DNA of 64,000 nt from Actinomycetales bacterium (GCA_017308515.1 JAFKEN010000007.1:385323-449322); one strand, 5' to 3'; counted from the stretch's first letter, positions 18,042 to 27,898 are shown. A program made the numbers and translations. Notes: generated from the sequence alone by a model not told the origin.

Positions 18042-19028
18042 ATGCCCCGCACCGCTCCGCGCGCCCTCGCCGCGCTCGCCCTGCTGTTCGCCGTGCCCGC
18101 CCTCGCGGGCTGCGCCGCCGGCGCCGACCCCGGTCCTCGCGACACCTCGGCTGCCGCGTCGTGCGGAGCCGCCGACGGCGACACCGTGGACGCGGTGCAG
18201 CTGACCGGCGACTTCGGCAGCGAGCCGGCCGTGAGCTTCGACACGCCGCTGTCGGCGACGGGCACCGAGCGCCGCATCGCGACGGCGGGCGACGGGCCGG
18301 AGCTGGACCCCGGGTCGACGGCGATCGTGGAGATCGCGCTGTTCAACGGCGCGACCGGGGAGCAGGCGACCACGACCGGGTTCGACCAGGGCGGCGAGCA
18401 GACCGTCGGGGTGGCCGAGAACGCCATCCTCGCGGGGCTGTATCAGACCCTCGCCTGCGCGCACGTCGGCGACCGGATCGTCTCGACCGTGGACCCCGAG
18501 CAGGCCTTCGGCGACGCGGGCCTGCCCGACCTCGGCATCGACCCCGGCACCTCGATCGTGTTCGTCGTCGACGTGCTCGCGATCGTCCCCGACCGCGCCG
18601 ACGGGGAGGACCAGCCGGCCCCCGACGGATTCCCGACTGTGACCCTCGACGCCGACGGCGCGCCGACCATCACGATCCCCGCGGGCGACCCGCCCGCCGA
18701 GCTGAAGATCGCGGTGCTCAAGAAGGGCGACGGCGAGATCGTGCAGGACGGCGACGAGGTCACCGTGCAGTACCAGGGCGTCAACTGGCGCACCGGTGAG
18801 GTCTTCGACCAGAGCTGGGGCCGCGGCGCGGCGAGCTTCACGACGAGCGGCGTGATCCCCGGGTTCGGGGCCGCGCTCGTCGGGCAGACGGTGGGCTCGC
18901 AGGTCATCGCGGTGATCCCGCCCGACCAGGGCTACGGGCCCAGCGGCGGCAACGCGAGCGCGGGCATCGAGGCCGACGACACCCTGGTGTTCGTGGTCGA
19001 CATCCTCGCCACCCGGCACGCGCAATAA
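18042..19028 (+). CDS. FKBP-type peptidyl-prolyl isomerase lipoprotein
   Basis: Secreted lipoprotein of 328 aa with a signal peptide ending in the lipobox LAGC (C24) and two FKBP-like domains. The second, from about residue 225 to the end, has clear family motifs: VTVQYQGVNWRTGEVFDQSW, PGFGAALVGQTVGSQV and IPPDQGYG. The first (about 70-185) is degenerate, with Q of EQAFGD at a position related to the active site. It should assist folding of extracytoplasmic proteins by proline isomerisation. ATG at 18042 follows CGAGGAGACCC. Its stop codon TAA is part of the -10-like TAACCT of dxr. Confidence 0.9.
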   Translation: MPRTAPRALAALALLFAVPALAGCAAGADPGPRDTSAAASCGAADGDTVDAVQLTGDFGSEPAVSFDTPLSATGTERRIATAGDGPELDPGSTAIVEIALFNGATGEQATTTGFDQGGEQTVGVAENAILAGLYQTLACAHVGDRIVSTVDPEQAFGDAGLPDLGIDPGTSIVFVVDVLAIVPDRADGEDQPAPDGFPTVTLDADGAPTITIPAGDPPAELKIAVLKKGDGEIVQDGDEVTVQYQGVNWRTGEVFDQSWGRGAASFTTSGVIPGFGAALVGQTVGSQVIAVIPPDQGYGPSGGNASAGIEADDTLVFVVDILATRHAQ

Positions 19029-19031
19029 CCT
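19026..19031 (+). promoter_or_regulatory. -10 element of dxr
   Basis: TAACCT, overlapping the FKBP stop codon and ending 7 bases before the dxr ATG at 19038. Suggests dxr has its own leaderless transcript. Confidence 0.4.
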
Positions 19032-19037
19032 GAAGCC

Positions 19038-20126
19038 ATGCGGCGGCGCGTGACGATCCTCGGCTCGACCGGATCGATCGGCACCCAGGCGCTCGACGTG
19101 ATCCGGGCGAACCCGGAGCGCTTCGAGGTCGTCGGGCTCGCCGCCGGCCGCGACGCCGAGGGTCTCGCCGCGCAGGCGGCCGAGTTCGGAGTGCCGCGCG
19201 GCGCGACCGCGCTCGGGGCGGAGGACGCGGCGCGCCTGGTGGGCGAGGTCGAGGCCGACGTCGTGCTCAACGGCATCACGGGATCCGTCGGCCTGCTCCC
19301 GACGCTCGCCGCGCTCGGCAGCGGTGCGAGCCTCGCGCTCGCCAACAAGGAGAGCCTCATCGTCGGGGGCGACCTGGTGCGCCGCGCGGCGGCGCCGGGC
19401 CAGCTCGTGCCGGTCGACTCGGAGCACTCGGCGATCGCGCAGGCGCTGCGCTCCGGCACCGCCGCCGAGGTGCGCCGTCTCGTGCTCACCGCCTCGGGCG
19501 GGCCGTTCCGCGGCCGCTCGCGCGACTCGCTCGCGGCGGTCACCCCGGCCGAGGCCCTCGCCCACCCCACCTGGGACATGGGCCTCGTCGTCACGACCAA
19601 CTCCTCGACCCTCGTCAACAAGGGCCTCGAGGTCATCGAGGCGCACCTGCTGTTCGACGTGCCCTACGACCGCATCGACGTGACCGTGCACGCGCAGTCG
19701 ATCGTGCACTCGATGGTCGAATTCGTCGACGGATCCACCCTCGCCCAGGCGAGCCCGCCCGACATGCGCCTGCCCATCTCGCTCGGCCTCGACTGGCCGC
19801 ACCGGGTCGCAGGTGTCGGCACTCCACTCGACTGGACGACGGCGAGCACCTGGACCTTCGAGCCCCTCGACGAGGAGGCCTTCCCGGCGGTCGCGCTCGC
19901 CAAGCGGGTGGGGGAGGCCGGGTCGAGTTACCCCGCCGTGTACAACGCGGCCAACGAGCAGGCGGTGGCGGCGTTCCACGCCGGTGCGATCCGCTGGCTC
20001 GACATCGTGCCGACCATCGCGCGCGTCGTCGACGCGCACACCCCGCCGACCGAGCTCACGCTCGAGAGCCTGCTCGAGGCGGAGGCGCGGGCGCGGGCGG
20101 AGGCGGACGCGATCCTCGCCGCGTGA
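19038..20126 (+). CDS. dxr: 1-deoxy-D-xylulose 5-phosphate reductoisomerase
   Basis: Second enzyme of the non-mevalonate isoprenoid pathway, converting DXP to MEP with NADPH, 362 aa. GSTGSIG at 9-15 binds [23 protein letters not shown] and ASGGPFRGR are the metal and substrate segments; [16 protein letters not shown] and [10 protein letters not shown] follow. It is slightly shorter than many homologs at the C-terminus but complete in motifs. rseP and ispG, usual neighbours in Actinobacteria, lie 3-5 kb downstream, separated here by three unrelated genes. Confidence 0.97.
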   Translation: MRRRVTILGSTGSIGTQALDVIRANPERFEVVGLAAGRDAEGLAAQAAEFGVPRGATALGAEDAARLVGEVEADVVLNGITGSVGLLPTLAALGSGASLALANKESLIVGGDLVRRAAAPGQLVPVDSEHSAIAQALRSGTAAEVRRLVLTASGGPFRGRSRDSLAAVTPAEALAHPTWDMGLVVTTNSSTLVNKGLEVIEAHLLFDVPYDRIDVTVHAQSIVHSMVEFVDGSTLAQASPPDMRLPISLGLDWPHRVAGVGTPLDWTTASTWTFEPLDEEAFPAVALAKRVGEAGSSYPAVYNAANEQAVAAFHAGAIRWLDIVPTIARVVDAHTPPTELTLESLLEAEARARAEADAILAA

Positions 20127-20136
20127 GGCGGGCGGG

Positions 20137-21516
20137 TCAGGCGTAGCCGAACACTGGCGGCAGCACGAGCAGCATGAGCAGCGCCCAGGCCGCGAACACG
20201 GAGAGGTAGCGCATCTGCCAGCGCTCGGGCGCGTCCGAGCTGCCCCGCCCGAGAAGCGCGCGCACGCCGAGCACCCCCGCGACCGCGAGATTCGCGAACA
20301 GCAGCACGTTGATCCCCAGCGCGGCCACCCGGTTCGGGGTGAAGCCGTACTCGCCGACCCGCGCGAGCATCGAGCCGAGCACGAGGCCGTCGAGCAGGAG
20401 GGCGGCGCCGACCGCGACGAGACGCAGCACATCCATGAGGCGCGTGGCGCGGGCGGCATCGCGCGCGGAGAGGCCGTAGAGCAGCAGCGCGAGCACGACG
20501 AGTAGCACGGCGTCGAACCCGATGAGCAGCTCGCGGTCGAAGTCGCGTCCGATGCCGAAGATCGCGTACAGCACCGCCGAGACGGCGAGCATGACCGCGA
20601 ACAGCGGCGTGAAGATCGCGGTGAGCACCGGGGCGAGATTCTCGACGACGCTCTGCTTCGCGAGCACCAGCCAGGTCGCGACGACGAGCGCTGCCGCGCC
20701 GCCGGAGGGCGCCATCCAGAGCATCAGCGGCTCGATCGCGCCCGGCGCGATCGGCAGGATCACGAAGCTCGTGAGACCGACGAGGATCTGCCCGCCGATC
20801 ACGATGAGCACGAGGTAGATGGCGTACTCGCCGGTGAAGCGCACGAGGTCCATACGGCGGTCGGGCGAGCGCCAGTTCGCGCCGAGGTAGGCCGCGGCGA
20901 CCGCGAGCCAGAGCACGATCGGCAGGTGCACGAGCGCCACCGGGAACGTCATGCCGGAGAGGGTGAACGGGGGCAGCAGGATCGCGAGTGCACCGAGGAG
21001 CAGGATCGCCGCCGCCGCGATCGCGACGATCGCCGTGCGGCGCATCCGCCAGACGAGATAGCCGGCGACCGGAGCCACGAGCGCGATTGGCGCGACCCGC
21101 GCGAACCACGCCACGCGGTCGGCGTCGCTCAGGTCGGGCCCCGCGATCGCGAGGCGGAGCACCTGGATCAGCACCGCCGCGCCGATCGCGGCGACGAGCA
21201 TCCCGCGCGCCCCGCTGCGATCGCGAACCGGGCCGGATGCCGGGCTCTCGCCGAGCACGAGCTGCTTCCACATCCGCCCGCTGTGCACCCGGGCGTACTC
21301 GCGGGTGACGGCGTCGACCGCGCCGAGGCGCTTCACGGCGATGAGGAAGGCCTCGTCGTCGTCGAGCCCGGCCTGCGCAAGCGCCGCGACGCTGTCGCGC
21401 AGGTGGGTCTCGAGCTCCTCGGCGTCCTCGGCGTCGACCGAGCCGTCGCGGGTGAGGGCGGCGCGCCAGTCGGCGAGGCGCGCCTCGAGGTCGGGAGTGG
21501 TGGGCTGCTCGGTCAT
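20137..21516 (-). CDS. Permease-prefix domain multi-span membrane protein
   Basis: 459-aa membrane protein. The cytosolic N-terminus (about 1-95) resembles the permease prefix domain 1 found with PadR regulators, including a DAEDAEELETHLRDSVAALA segment and an EAFLIAVKRLG motif. Around ten hydrophobic segments follow. ATG at 21516 overlaps the last four bases of the PadR gene (ATGA), so both are translated from one mRNA. The frame is open further upstream inside padR but those codons are not a plausible N-terminus. Function unknown; such proteins are thought to be PadR-controlled membrane or envelope factors. Confidence 0.82.
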   Translation of the reverse strand: MTEQPTTPDLEARLADWRAALTRDGSVDAEDAEELETHLRDSVAALAQAGLDDDEAFLIAVKRLGAVDAVTREYARVHSGRMWKQLVLGESPASGPVRDRSGARGMLVAAIGAAVLIQVLRLAIAGPDLSDADRVAWFARVAPIALVAPVAGYLVWRMRRTAIVAIAAAAILLLGALAILLPPFTLSGMTFPVALVHLPIVLWLAVAAAYLGANWRSPDRRMDLVRFTGEYAIYLVLIVIGGQILVGLTSFVILPIAPGAIEPLMLWMAPSGGAAALVVATWLVLAKQSVVENLAPVLTAIFTPLFAVMLAVSAVLYAIFGIGRDFDRELLIGFDAVLLVVLALLLYGLSARDAARATRLMDVLRLVAVGAALLLDGLVLGSMLARVGEYGFTPNRVAALGINVLLFANLAVAGVLGVRALLGRGSSDAPERWQMRYLSVFAAWALLMLLVLPPVFGYA

Positions 21517-21872
21517 GCGGATCCTCCCGGGGTCGGGGCGGCCGCGAGGCGCGGCCAGATGGAGTCGAGGGTGCGGGTCGCGGTGGCCCACTGCCGGCGG
21601 TGCTCGGCGAGCTCGGCGCGGCCGGAGTCGGTGAGGGCGTAGTACTTGCGGCGGCGCCCGCCGTCGGGCTCGCGCCAGTCGGCCGTGACGTGGCCGGCCT
21701 TCTGCAGCCGGTGCAGGAGCGGGTAGAGCATCCCGTCGGTCCACTCCAGCTCGCCGCCGGAGAGCGCCCGCACCCGCTGCAGGATCGCGTAGCCGTAGCT
21801 CTCGCCCTCGGCGAGGATCGCGAGCACGAGCGGCGTCGCGAGCGCCGCGACGAGGTCCTTGTCGATGCGCAT
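21513..21872 (-). CDS. PadR-family transcriptional regulator
   Basis: 119-aa winged-helix repressor of the PadR family. MRIDKDLVAA begins the protein, followed by ILAEGESYGYAIL, ELEWTDGMLYPLLHRLQKAG (recognition region) and the wing GGRRRKYYALTDSGRAEL. ATG at 21872 has GGAAGGAGG upstream, a strong ribosome site. It overlaps the membrane protein gene by four bases and very likely represses this pair. A possible operator spans 21891-21926. Confidence 0.93.
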   Translation of the reverse strand: MRIDKDLVAALATPLVLAILAEGESYGYAILQRVRALSGGELEWTDGMLYPLLHRLQKAGHVTADWREPDGGRRRKYYALTDSGRAELAEHRRQWATATRTLDSIWPRLAAAPTPGGSA

Positions 21873-21890
21873 CGCAGCCTCCTTCCGGTG

Positions 21891-21926
21891 ATACCTCGCA
21901 GAACTATACATGGCAGTGCTAGGTAT
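21891..21926. promoter_or_regulatory. padR promoter and candidate operator
   Basis: Arms ATACCT (21891-21896) and AGGTAT (21921-21926) flank an AT-richer core that includes TATAGT on the minus strand (complement of 21904-21909 region), a good -10 for padR. PadR proteins commonly autoregulate through such sites. Confidence 0.45.
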
Positions 21927-22022
21927 GGGTGCAACATCTGCGCCGCCGCCGCAATCGGGGCCGCTATCGGCACGGCCTCGGGTCGCTCGGCCCGCGACCC
22001 CGGCGCTCGCCATACTGGGCGC

Positions 22023-23120
22023 ATGACCCCGCGCGCCGCGATCGCCCGCCGCCTCGTCGCGGCGGCGGCGATCGCGGCCCTCGGCGGTGCCCTGCTGGTC
22101 GTCGCCCCCGTCGCGCCCGCGGCGGCCTGCGGCTGCGGGGCGCCCGCGCCGATCGACGGGTCCAGCGTCGGGGTCGACGGCGAGACCGCGATCGTCTCCT
22201 GGGAGGGCGCGGCCGGGCGCTCCGGCGCCGGCGGCACGGAGCGCATCGACCTCCGGCTCGACATGATCAGCGACGCCGCCGAGACGGGGCTCATCCTGCC
22301 GACCCCCGCTCCGGCCTCGGTCGCGCTCGGCGACCCGCAGGACTTCGCCGACCTCGCGCGCACCCTCGACCCGCCGGTCGAGACCCGCGACGACTGGTGG
22401 GGCGGGCTCGGCGGCTCCGGCGGCGGCGAGGCCGGCGGCGCGCCGGTCGTGCTCGACCGGGTGCAGCTCGGGCCGCTCGAAGCGAGCACGCTCGCGGCCG
22501 ACGACGCCGACGCCCTGCGGGCCTGGCTCGACGAGAACGGCTACGGCATCCGCCCCGAGATCCAGGAGCTGCTGGGCGACTACGTCGCGCGCGGCTGGTA
22601 CTTCGTCGCGCTCCGGCTCACCGGCGACCTCCCGCTCGACGGCGAGCTCGACCCGGTGCGGGTGAGCTTCCCGAGCGAGGCGCTCGTCTACCCGCTCGCG
22701 CTCTCGCGGGCCGCCGAACGCCCGCAGACGGTGCGTCTGTACGCCTTCGACGCGCACCGGCTCGACGCCGCACCGCTCGGCGGCGGGGCGGCGCTGCCGC
22801 AGCAGGCCGTGCTGTTCTCGGGGCCGGCGCCGGCGGGATTCGAGGCGCGGGGAGCGCGGCTCACGGTGCTCGAGATGTGGTTCGCGGATCCCGCCGCCCA
22901 GATCCCCGGCGACCTCGCCCTGGTCGCGGCGCCGAGCGACGAACCCGTAGCGCCCGCCGCGCGCATCGAGGTGCGCCCCGTGGCTCTGCTCGGGCTCGGA
23001 CTCGGCTGGTGGATCGTCGCCCTCGTCGTCGTCGCCGTGCTCGTCGGCGCCGCCCTGGCCCCCGGACTCGGGGCGCGGCGCCGTGCATCTCGCAGGGTGC
23101 GCACGGATTCGCGCGGCTAG
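22023..23120 (+). CDS. DUF2330 exported membrane protein
   Basis: 365-aa protein of the DUF2330 family, function unknown. It has an N-terminal signal (about 1-36) followed by AACGCGAP, the Cys-rich start typical of this family, then a large extracytoplasmic domain (LPTPAPASVALGD, DDWWGG, RGWYFVALRL) and one C-terminal membrane segment at about 324-346 with a short basic tail. ATG at 22023 lies 7 bases after CATACT and fits the signal peptide. The frame is open upstream over the divergent padR gene but not credible there. It is divergent from padR and ends nine bases before rseP. Confidence 0.85.
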   Translation: MTPRAAIARRLVAAAAIAALGGALLVVAPVAPAAACGCGAPAPIDGSSVGVDGETAIVSWEGAAGRSGAGGTERIDLRLDMISDAAETGLILPTPAPASVALGDPQDFADLARTLDPPVETRDDWWGGLGGSGGGEAGGAPVVLDRVQLGPLEASTLAADDADALRAWLDENGYGIRPEIQELLGDYVARGWYFVALRLTGDLPLDGELDPVRVSFPSEALVYPLALSRAAERPQTVRLYAFDAHRLDAAPLGGGAALPQQAVLFSGPAPAGFEARGARLTVLEMWFADPAAQIPGDLALVAAPSDEPVAPAARIEVRPVALLGLGLGWWIVALVVVAVLVGAALAPGLGARRRASRRVRTDSRG

Positions 23121-23123
23121 CCT
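23118..23123 (+). promoter_or_regulatory. -10 element of rseP
   Basis: TAGCCT overlapping the end of the DUF2330 gene, 7 bases before GTG at 23130. Leaderless pattern. Confidence 0.45.
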
Positions 23124-23129
23124 GACCGC

Positions 23130-24578
23130 GTGGAGACGCTGCTGTTCGTGCTCGGCATCGCCGTGTTCGTGGTCGGGCTGCTGCTGTCGATCGCGCTCCA
23201 CGAGATGGGCCACCTGATCCCCGCGAAGCTCTTCAAGGTGCGCGTCGGGCAGTACATGATCGGCTTCGGTCCGACCCTGTGGTCGCGGCGCATCAAGGGC
23301 ACCGAGTACGGCGTCAAGGCGATCCCGCTCGGCGGCTACATCTCGATGGCGGGCATGTACCCGCCCGCGCACCCCGGCGAGACCGCGCGCGACGCGAGCA
23401 CCGGCTTCATGGACCTCGTCATGCAGGATGCGGACGCCGGCACCCGGCACCGTCGCCTCGACGCGGTCGAAGCCGTCGAGTCCGCCGCGCTCGCCCCGAC
23501 GGGCCTTGCGGTCGCCGACCGCGACGAGCCGGCCGCCGGCCGCGGCCGCCTCGCCGACGACGCCCGCGCCGCCGCCCTCGAGGGACTCGACGAGAACCAC
23601 ACCGGCGCCTTCTACAAGCTCGCCTGGTGGAAGCGCATCATCGTGATGCTCGGCGGCCCCGCGATGAACCTCGTGCTCGCCGTGCTCTGCCTGACCATCG
23701 TGATGTGTGGCTTCGGCGTCAAGGAGGTCACCACGACGGTCGGCTCGGTCGTCGCGTGCGTGCAGCCCGCCACGAGCACCGCGGCCGACTGCGCGGGGGC
23801 GCCGGCCGCCCCGGCGGCGCAGGCCGGCATCCTGCCCGGCGACCGCATCGTCGAACTCGACGGCACCGAGATCGCCACCTGGACCGACGCGACCTCGATC
23901 ATCAAGGCGCACCCCGGCGACCCGCTCCCGCTCGTCGTCGAGCGCGACGGGCAGCTCGTCGACCTCACCCTCACCCCGGTGCTCAACCAGCTCTACGAGG
24001 TCGGGGCCGACGGGAACTACGTGCTCGACGCGAACGGCGACCGGGTGCTCGTCGACGTCGGCTACGCCGGCATCACCTCCGCGCAGAAGTCGGTGCCGCA
24101 GCCGATCACCGCGGTGCTGCCGACCACGGGCGACGCGATCGGGCAGATGGTGCAGGTGATCGCCAACCTCCCGGCGCGCGTCTACGAGCTCGCCCGCTCG
24201 ACCTTCGCGGGAGAGCAGCGCGACCCCGAAGGTCTCGTCGGCATCGTCGGCATCGGCCGCATCGCCGGCGAGATCACGAGCCTCGACGCCCCCGTCGCCG
24301 ACCGCGTCTCCTCGATGATCGGGCTCATCGGCAGCCTCAACATCGCGCTGTTCGTCTTCAACCTCGTGCCGCTGCTGCCGCTCGACGGCGGGCACGTCGT
24401 CGGGGCGCTCTGGGAGGCGCTCAAGCGCGCGTTCGCGCGGGTGTTCCGGCGGCCCGAGCCGCGGCCCGTCGACCTCGCGAAGGCGCTGCCGCTCACGATG
24501 GCGATCACGGGCGTCATCGGCCTGCTGAGCCTGTTCCTCATCGTCGTCGACGTGATCAACCCCATCCAATTGTTCTGA
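23130..24578 (+). CDS. rseP: Site-2 protease, RseP/RIP metalloprotease
   Basis: Intramembrane zinc protease that cleaves membrane-bound anti-sigma factors and signal-peptide remnants, 482 aa. The active site HEMGH (H24, E25, H28) lies in the first membrane helix, and the partner motif PLLPLDGGHV is near the C-terminus. A PDZ domain sits around 230-300 (QAGILPGDRIVELDG). The region at about 88-150 is a long Ala/Asp-rich cytosolic insert before WWKRIIVMLGGPAMNL. GTG at 23130 is the only start compatible with the HEMGH helix. ispG follows after a 127-base gap with three hairpins. Confidence 0.95.
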   Translation: METLLFVLGIAVFVVGLLLSIALHEMGHLIPAKLFKVRVGQYMIGFGPTLWSRRIKGTEYGVKAIPLGGYISMAGMYPPAHPGETARDASTGFMDLVMQDADAGTRHRRLDAVEAVESAALAPTGLAVADRDEPAAGRGRLADDARAAALEGLDENHTGAFYKLAWWKRIIVMLGGPAMNLVLAVLCLTIVMCGFGVKEVTTTVGSVVACVQPATSTAADCAGAPAAPAAQAGILPGDRIVELDGTEIATWTDATSIIKAHPGDPLPLVVERDGQLVDLTLTPVLNQLYEVGADGNYVLDANGDRVLVDVGYAGITSAQKSVPQPITAVLPTTGDAIGQMVQVIANLPARVYELARSTFAGEQRDPEGLVGIVGIGRIAGEITSLDAPVADRVSSMIGLIGSLNIALFVFNLVPLLPLDGGHVVGALWEALKRAFARVFRRPEPRPVDLAKALPLTMAITGVIGLLSLFLIVVDVINPIQLF

Positions 24579-24586
24579 GTCCTCTG

Positions 24587-24611
24587 GCGCGCCGCCGCTC
24601 CTGCGGCGCGC
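24587..24611 (+). terminator. Strong GC hairpin after rseP
   Basis: GCGCGCCGC, loop CGCTCCT, GCGGCGCGC; 9-bp perfect stem starting 9 bases after the rseP stop. No T-tract. Candidate terminator. Confidence 0.55.
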
Positions 24612-24625
24612 TGCCGCTTCGCCGA

Positions 24626-24674
24626 CCGAGCGCGGTCGCTCGGCTCCGCTGGTTGCCTGGCTGCGCCGCCAGGC
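24626..24674 (+). repeat. Two further perfect hairpins before ispG
   Basis: CCGAGCG-CGGT-CGCTCGG at 24626-24643 and GCCTGGC-TGCGCC-GCCAGGC at 24655-24674, each with a 7-bp perfect stem. With the hairpin at 24587-24611 they make three in series in under 90 bases. The last ends 20 bases before the ispG -10. Confidence 0.5.
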
Positions 24675-24693
24675 GTCGCGGAGGGGCGCCGCC

Positions 24694-24699
24694 TAGACT
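24694..24699 (+). promoter_or_regulatory. -10 element of ispG
   Basis: TAGACT, 7 bases before GTG at 24706, no Shine-Dalgarno sequence. Leaderless pattern. Confidence 0.5.
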
Positions 24700-24705
24700 C
24701 GGGGC

Positions 24706-25860
24706 GTGCCCGCCGTGAACATCGGGATGCCCAAGCCCGCACCCGAAACCCTCGCCCCGCGCCGCAAGAGCCGCCTGATCAAGGTCGGCAAGGTGCTCGT
24801 CGGAGGCGACGCCCCGGTCAGCGTCCAGTCGATGACGACCACGCCGACGACGAACATCAACGCGACGCTGCAGCAGATCGCCGAGCTGACCGCGTCGGGC
24901 TGCGACATCGTGCGCGTCGCCGTCCCCAGCCAGGACGACGCCGACGCCCTGCCGATCATCGCCAAGAAGAGCCAGATCCCGGTCATCGCCGACATCCACT
25001 TTCAGCCGAAGTATGTGTTCCAGGCGATCGACGCCGGCTGCGCGGCCGTGCGGGTCAACCCCGGCAACATCCGCCAGTTCGATGACAAGGTCGGCGAGAT
25101 CGCGAAAGCCGCGAAAGCCGCCGGCGTGAGCCTGCGCATCGGCGTGAATGCGGGATCCCTCGACAAGCGCCTGCTCGAGAAATACGGAAAAGCGACCCCC
25201 GAGGCGCTCGTCGAGAGCGCGGTGTGGGAGGCGAGCCTGTTCGAGGAGCACGATTTCCACGACTTCAAGATCTCGGTCAAGCACAACGACCCGGTCGTGA
25301 TGGTCAAGGCGTATCGGCTTCTCGCGCAGCGCGGCGATTGGCCGCTGCACCTCGGCGTGACCGAGGCCGGCCCGGCCTTCCAGGGCACCATCAAGAGCGC
25401 GACGGCGTTCGGCATCCTGCTCGGCGAGGGGATCGGCGACACGATCCGCGTCTCGCTCTCCGCGCCGCCCGCCGAGGAGGTCAAGGTCGGCCTGCAGATC
25501 CTGCAGAGCCTGAACCTGCGCGAGCGCAAGCTCGAGATCGTCTCCTGCCCCTCCTGCGGGCGTGCCCAGGTCGACGTCTACACCCTCGCCGACAACGTCA
25601 CCGAGGGGCTCAAGGGCATGAGCGTGCCGCTGCGCGTGGCCGTCATGGGCTGCGTCGTCAACGGGCCGGGGGAGGCGCGCGAGGCGGATCTCGGCGTCGC
25701 CTCCGGCAATGGCAAGGGCCAGATCTTCGTCAAGGGCGAGGTCATCAAGACCGTGCCCGAGGCCGAGATCGTCGCGACCCTCATCGAGGAGGCGAACCGG
25801 ATCGCCGACGAGATGGGTCCGGGCGCCGCGACCGGCAGCCCCGAGGTCGTCACGGTCTGA
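24706..25860 (+). CDS. ispG: 4-hydroxy-3-methylbut-2-enyl diphosphate synthase
   Basis: Iron-sulfur enzyme of the MEP isoprenoid pathway (GcpE), 384 aa. N-terminal TIM-barrel motifs include [19 protein letters not shown] and [14 protein letters not shown]. The [4Fe-4S] ligands are in [11 protein letters not shown] and [10 protein letters not shown] near the C-terminus. With dxr it supplies two steps of the same pathway within 7 kb. GTG at 24706 gives [20 protein letters not shown], a normal actinobacterial N-terminus. Confidence 0.97.
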   Translation: MPAVNIGMPKPAPETLAPRRKSRLIKVGKVLVGGDAPVSVQSMTTTPTTNINATLQQIAELTASGCDIVRVAVPSQDDADALPIIAKKSQIPVIADIHFQPKYVFQAIDAGCAAVRVNPGNIRQFDDKVGEIAKAAKAAGVSLRIGVNAGSLDKRLLEKYGKATPEALVESAVWEASLFEEHDFHDFKISVKHNDPVVMVKAYRLLAQRGDWPLHLGVTEAGPAFQGTIKSATAFGILLGEGIGDTIRVSLSAPPAEEVKVGLQILQSLNLRERKLEIVSCPSCGRAQVDVYTLADNVTEGLKGMSVPLRVAVMGCVVNGPGEAREADLGVASGNGKGQIFVKGEVIKTVPEAEIVATLIEEANRIADEMGPGAATGSPEVVTV

Positions 25861-25899
25861 GCGGCGGTATTCCGCGTCGTCGCTCCGGCAATCTTCTGA

Positions 25900-25925
25900 A
25901 AACTCCTCGATAATTCGCGGAGTTT
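25900..25925 (+). terminator. Hairpin after ispG
   Basis: AAACTCC and GGAGTTT (25919-25925) with a 12-base AT-rich loop, in an unusually AT-rich stretch. It could end the ispG transcript, or be an operator in front of lsr2. Confidence 0.45.
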
Positions 25926-25973
25926 CTCCCCACAACGCGAATCTGGCATTTCGCGATTTCGCGCCGGCGCAAT

Positions 25974-25979
25974 TATGAT
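25974..25979 (+). promoter_or_regulatory. -10 element of lsr2
   Basis: TATGAT, close to consensus, ends 7 bases before the lsr2 ATG (25986), so transcription should start at or next to the A of the start codon. No Shine-Dalgarno sequence precedes the gene. Confidence 0.6.
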
Positions 25980-25985
25980 CGCATT

Positions 25986-26327
25986 ATGGCCACGCGCACT
26001 CTGACGATCCTCACCGACGACCTCGACGGCAGCGAATTGCCCAGCGGCACGTCGACGACCACCTTCTCGCTGAACGGCACCAATTACGCGATCGACCTCG
26101 GCCCGGCGAATGCCAAGCGGCTCGAGGAGGCCCTCGCGCCCTTCGTCTCCCGCGCCCGCAAGTCGGGCTCGGCCCGTCGCGCCGCGAGCGGCGGCGCCCG
26201 CCGCGGCCGCGCCGACTCCGACCGGCTCGGTGAGATCCGCGCCTGGGCGACCGCGAACGGCTACCAGGTCGGCGACCGGGGCCGCATCAAGGCCGAGATC
26301 GTCGAGGCCTTCGACCGCGCCCACTGA
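25986..26327 (+). CDS. lsr2: Lsr2 nucleoid-associated protein
   Basis: Actinobacterial H-NS-like protein that bridges DNA and silences AT-rich, often horizontally acquired genes; 113 aa, the usual size. The N-terminal dimerisation domain has TTTFSLNGTNYAIDLGPANA, a basic Ser/Arg/Ala linker follows, and the C-terminal DNA-binding domain ends IRAWATANGYQVGDRGRIKA, with the minor-groove RGR at 98-100. The promoter is AT-rich and the mRNA probably leaderless. The gene stands alone, with a hairpin on each side. Confidence 0.97.
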   Translation: MATRTLTILTDDLDGSELPSGTSTTTFSLNGTNYAIDLGPANAKRLEEALAPFVSRARKSGSARRAASGGARRGRADSDRLGEIRAWATANGYQVGDRGRIKAEIVEAFDRAH

Positions 26328-26334
26328 GCTCCGA

Positions 26335-26373
26335 TCGCGGGAGGCGCGCCCGACCGGCACCGGCTTCCCGCGA
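26335..26373 (+). terminator. Hairpin after lsr2
   Basis: TCGCGGGA and TCCCGCGA enclose 23 bases that can pair further (ACCGGC region). It starts 8 bases after the lsr2 stop; candidate terminator. Confidence 0.4.
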
Positions 26374-26496
26374 GTCTGCGACGCGCGCTCCGCCGTCCCC
26401 TCCTGGGGATGGCCGGGGTGCGCGTCGTCGTGTGCGGCAGGATGGAGCACGGACGCCGTCGCGCTCGGCACGGCGCCGTTGCCCCCGGAGGACCGC

Positions 26497-27668
<1,172 letters not shown>

Positions 27669-27687
<19 letters not shown>

Positions 27688-27736
27688 CTCCCGGTCGTCC
27701 GGGACGCGCGCCCCGATCGCCGTCCCGACGCCGTAG
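27669..27736. repeat. 19-bp direct repeat of the moxR 3' end
   Basis: CGCCGTCCCGACGCCGTAG is found at 27669-27687 (end of moxR with its stop) and again at 27718-27736, exactly where the catabolic operon's upstream region begins. It may be a junction scar. Confidence 0.6.
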
Positions 27737-27770
27737 CGGCGGCCTCGCCGCCCTCTCGCCGCGCGCCGCA

Positions 27771-27800
27771 TTGACAGCGGCGCGCTCTCGCGCGTACGTT
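27771..27800 (+). promoter_or_regulatory. Promoter of the 10-gene import/catabolism operon
   Basis: TTGACA at 27771-27776, an 18-base spacer and TACGTT at 27795-27800. The start site would be near 27807, inside the operator palindrome, leaving a leader of about 90 bases with AGCAGGAAAGG before the first gene. Confidence 0.6.
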
Positions 27801-27805
27801 GATGA

Positions 27806-27827
27806 AACCTGAACCACCTGTCAGGTT
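27806..27827. promoter_or_regulatory. Operator-like overlapping palindromes at the operon start
   Basis: AACCTGA (27806-27812) and TCAGGTT (27821-27827) form a 7-bp inverted repeat; within it ACCTG-T-CAGGT (27816-27826) is an 11-bp near-perfect palindrome. It lies at the expected transcription start, the right place for a repressor. The TetR protein encoded as gene seven of this operon is the obvious candidate. Confidence 0.6.
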
Positions 27828-27898
27828 GCGGTCGGAGCCGACCGTGACGACGCGCGGATCGGGGACCTCCCTTCTACGGCAGCAGGAAAGGCAGTCTC

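Noticed and set aside
21873..24569. Long minus-strand open frame continuing upstream of padR
   Set aside because: The PadR N-terminus begins at 21872 with a good ribosome site; the rest is antisense to DUF2330 and rseP.
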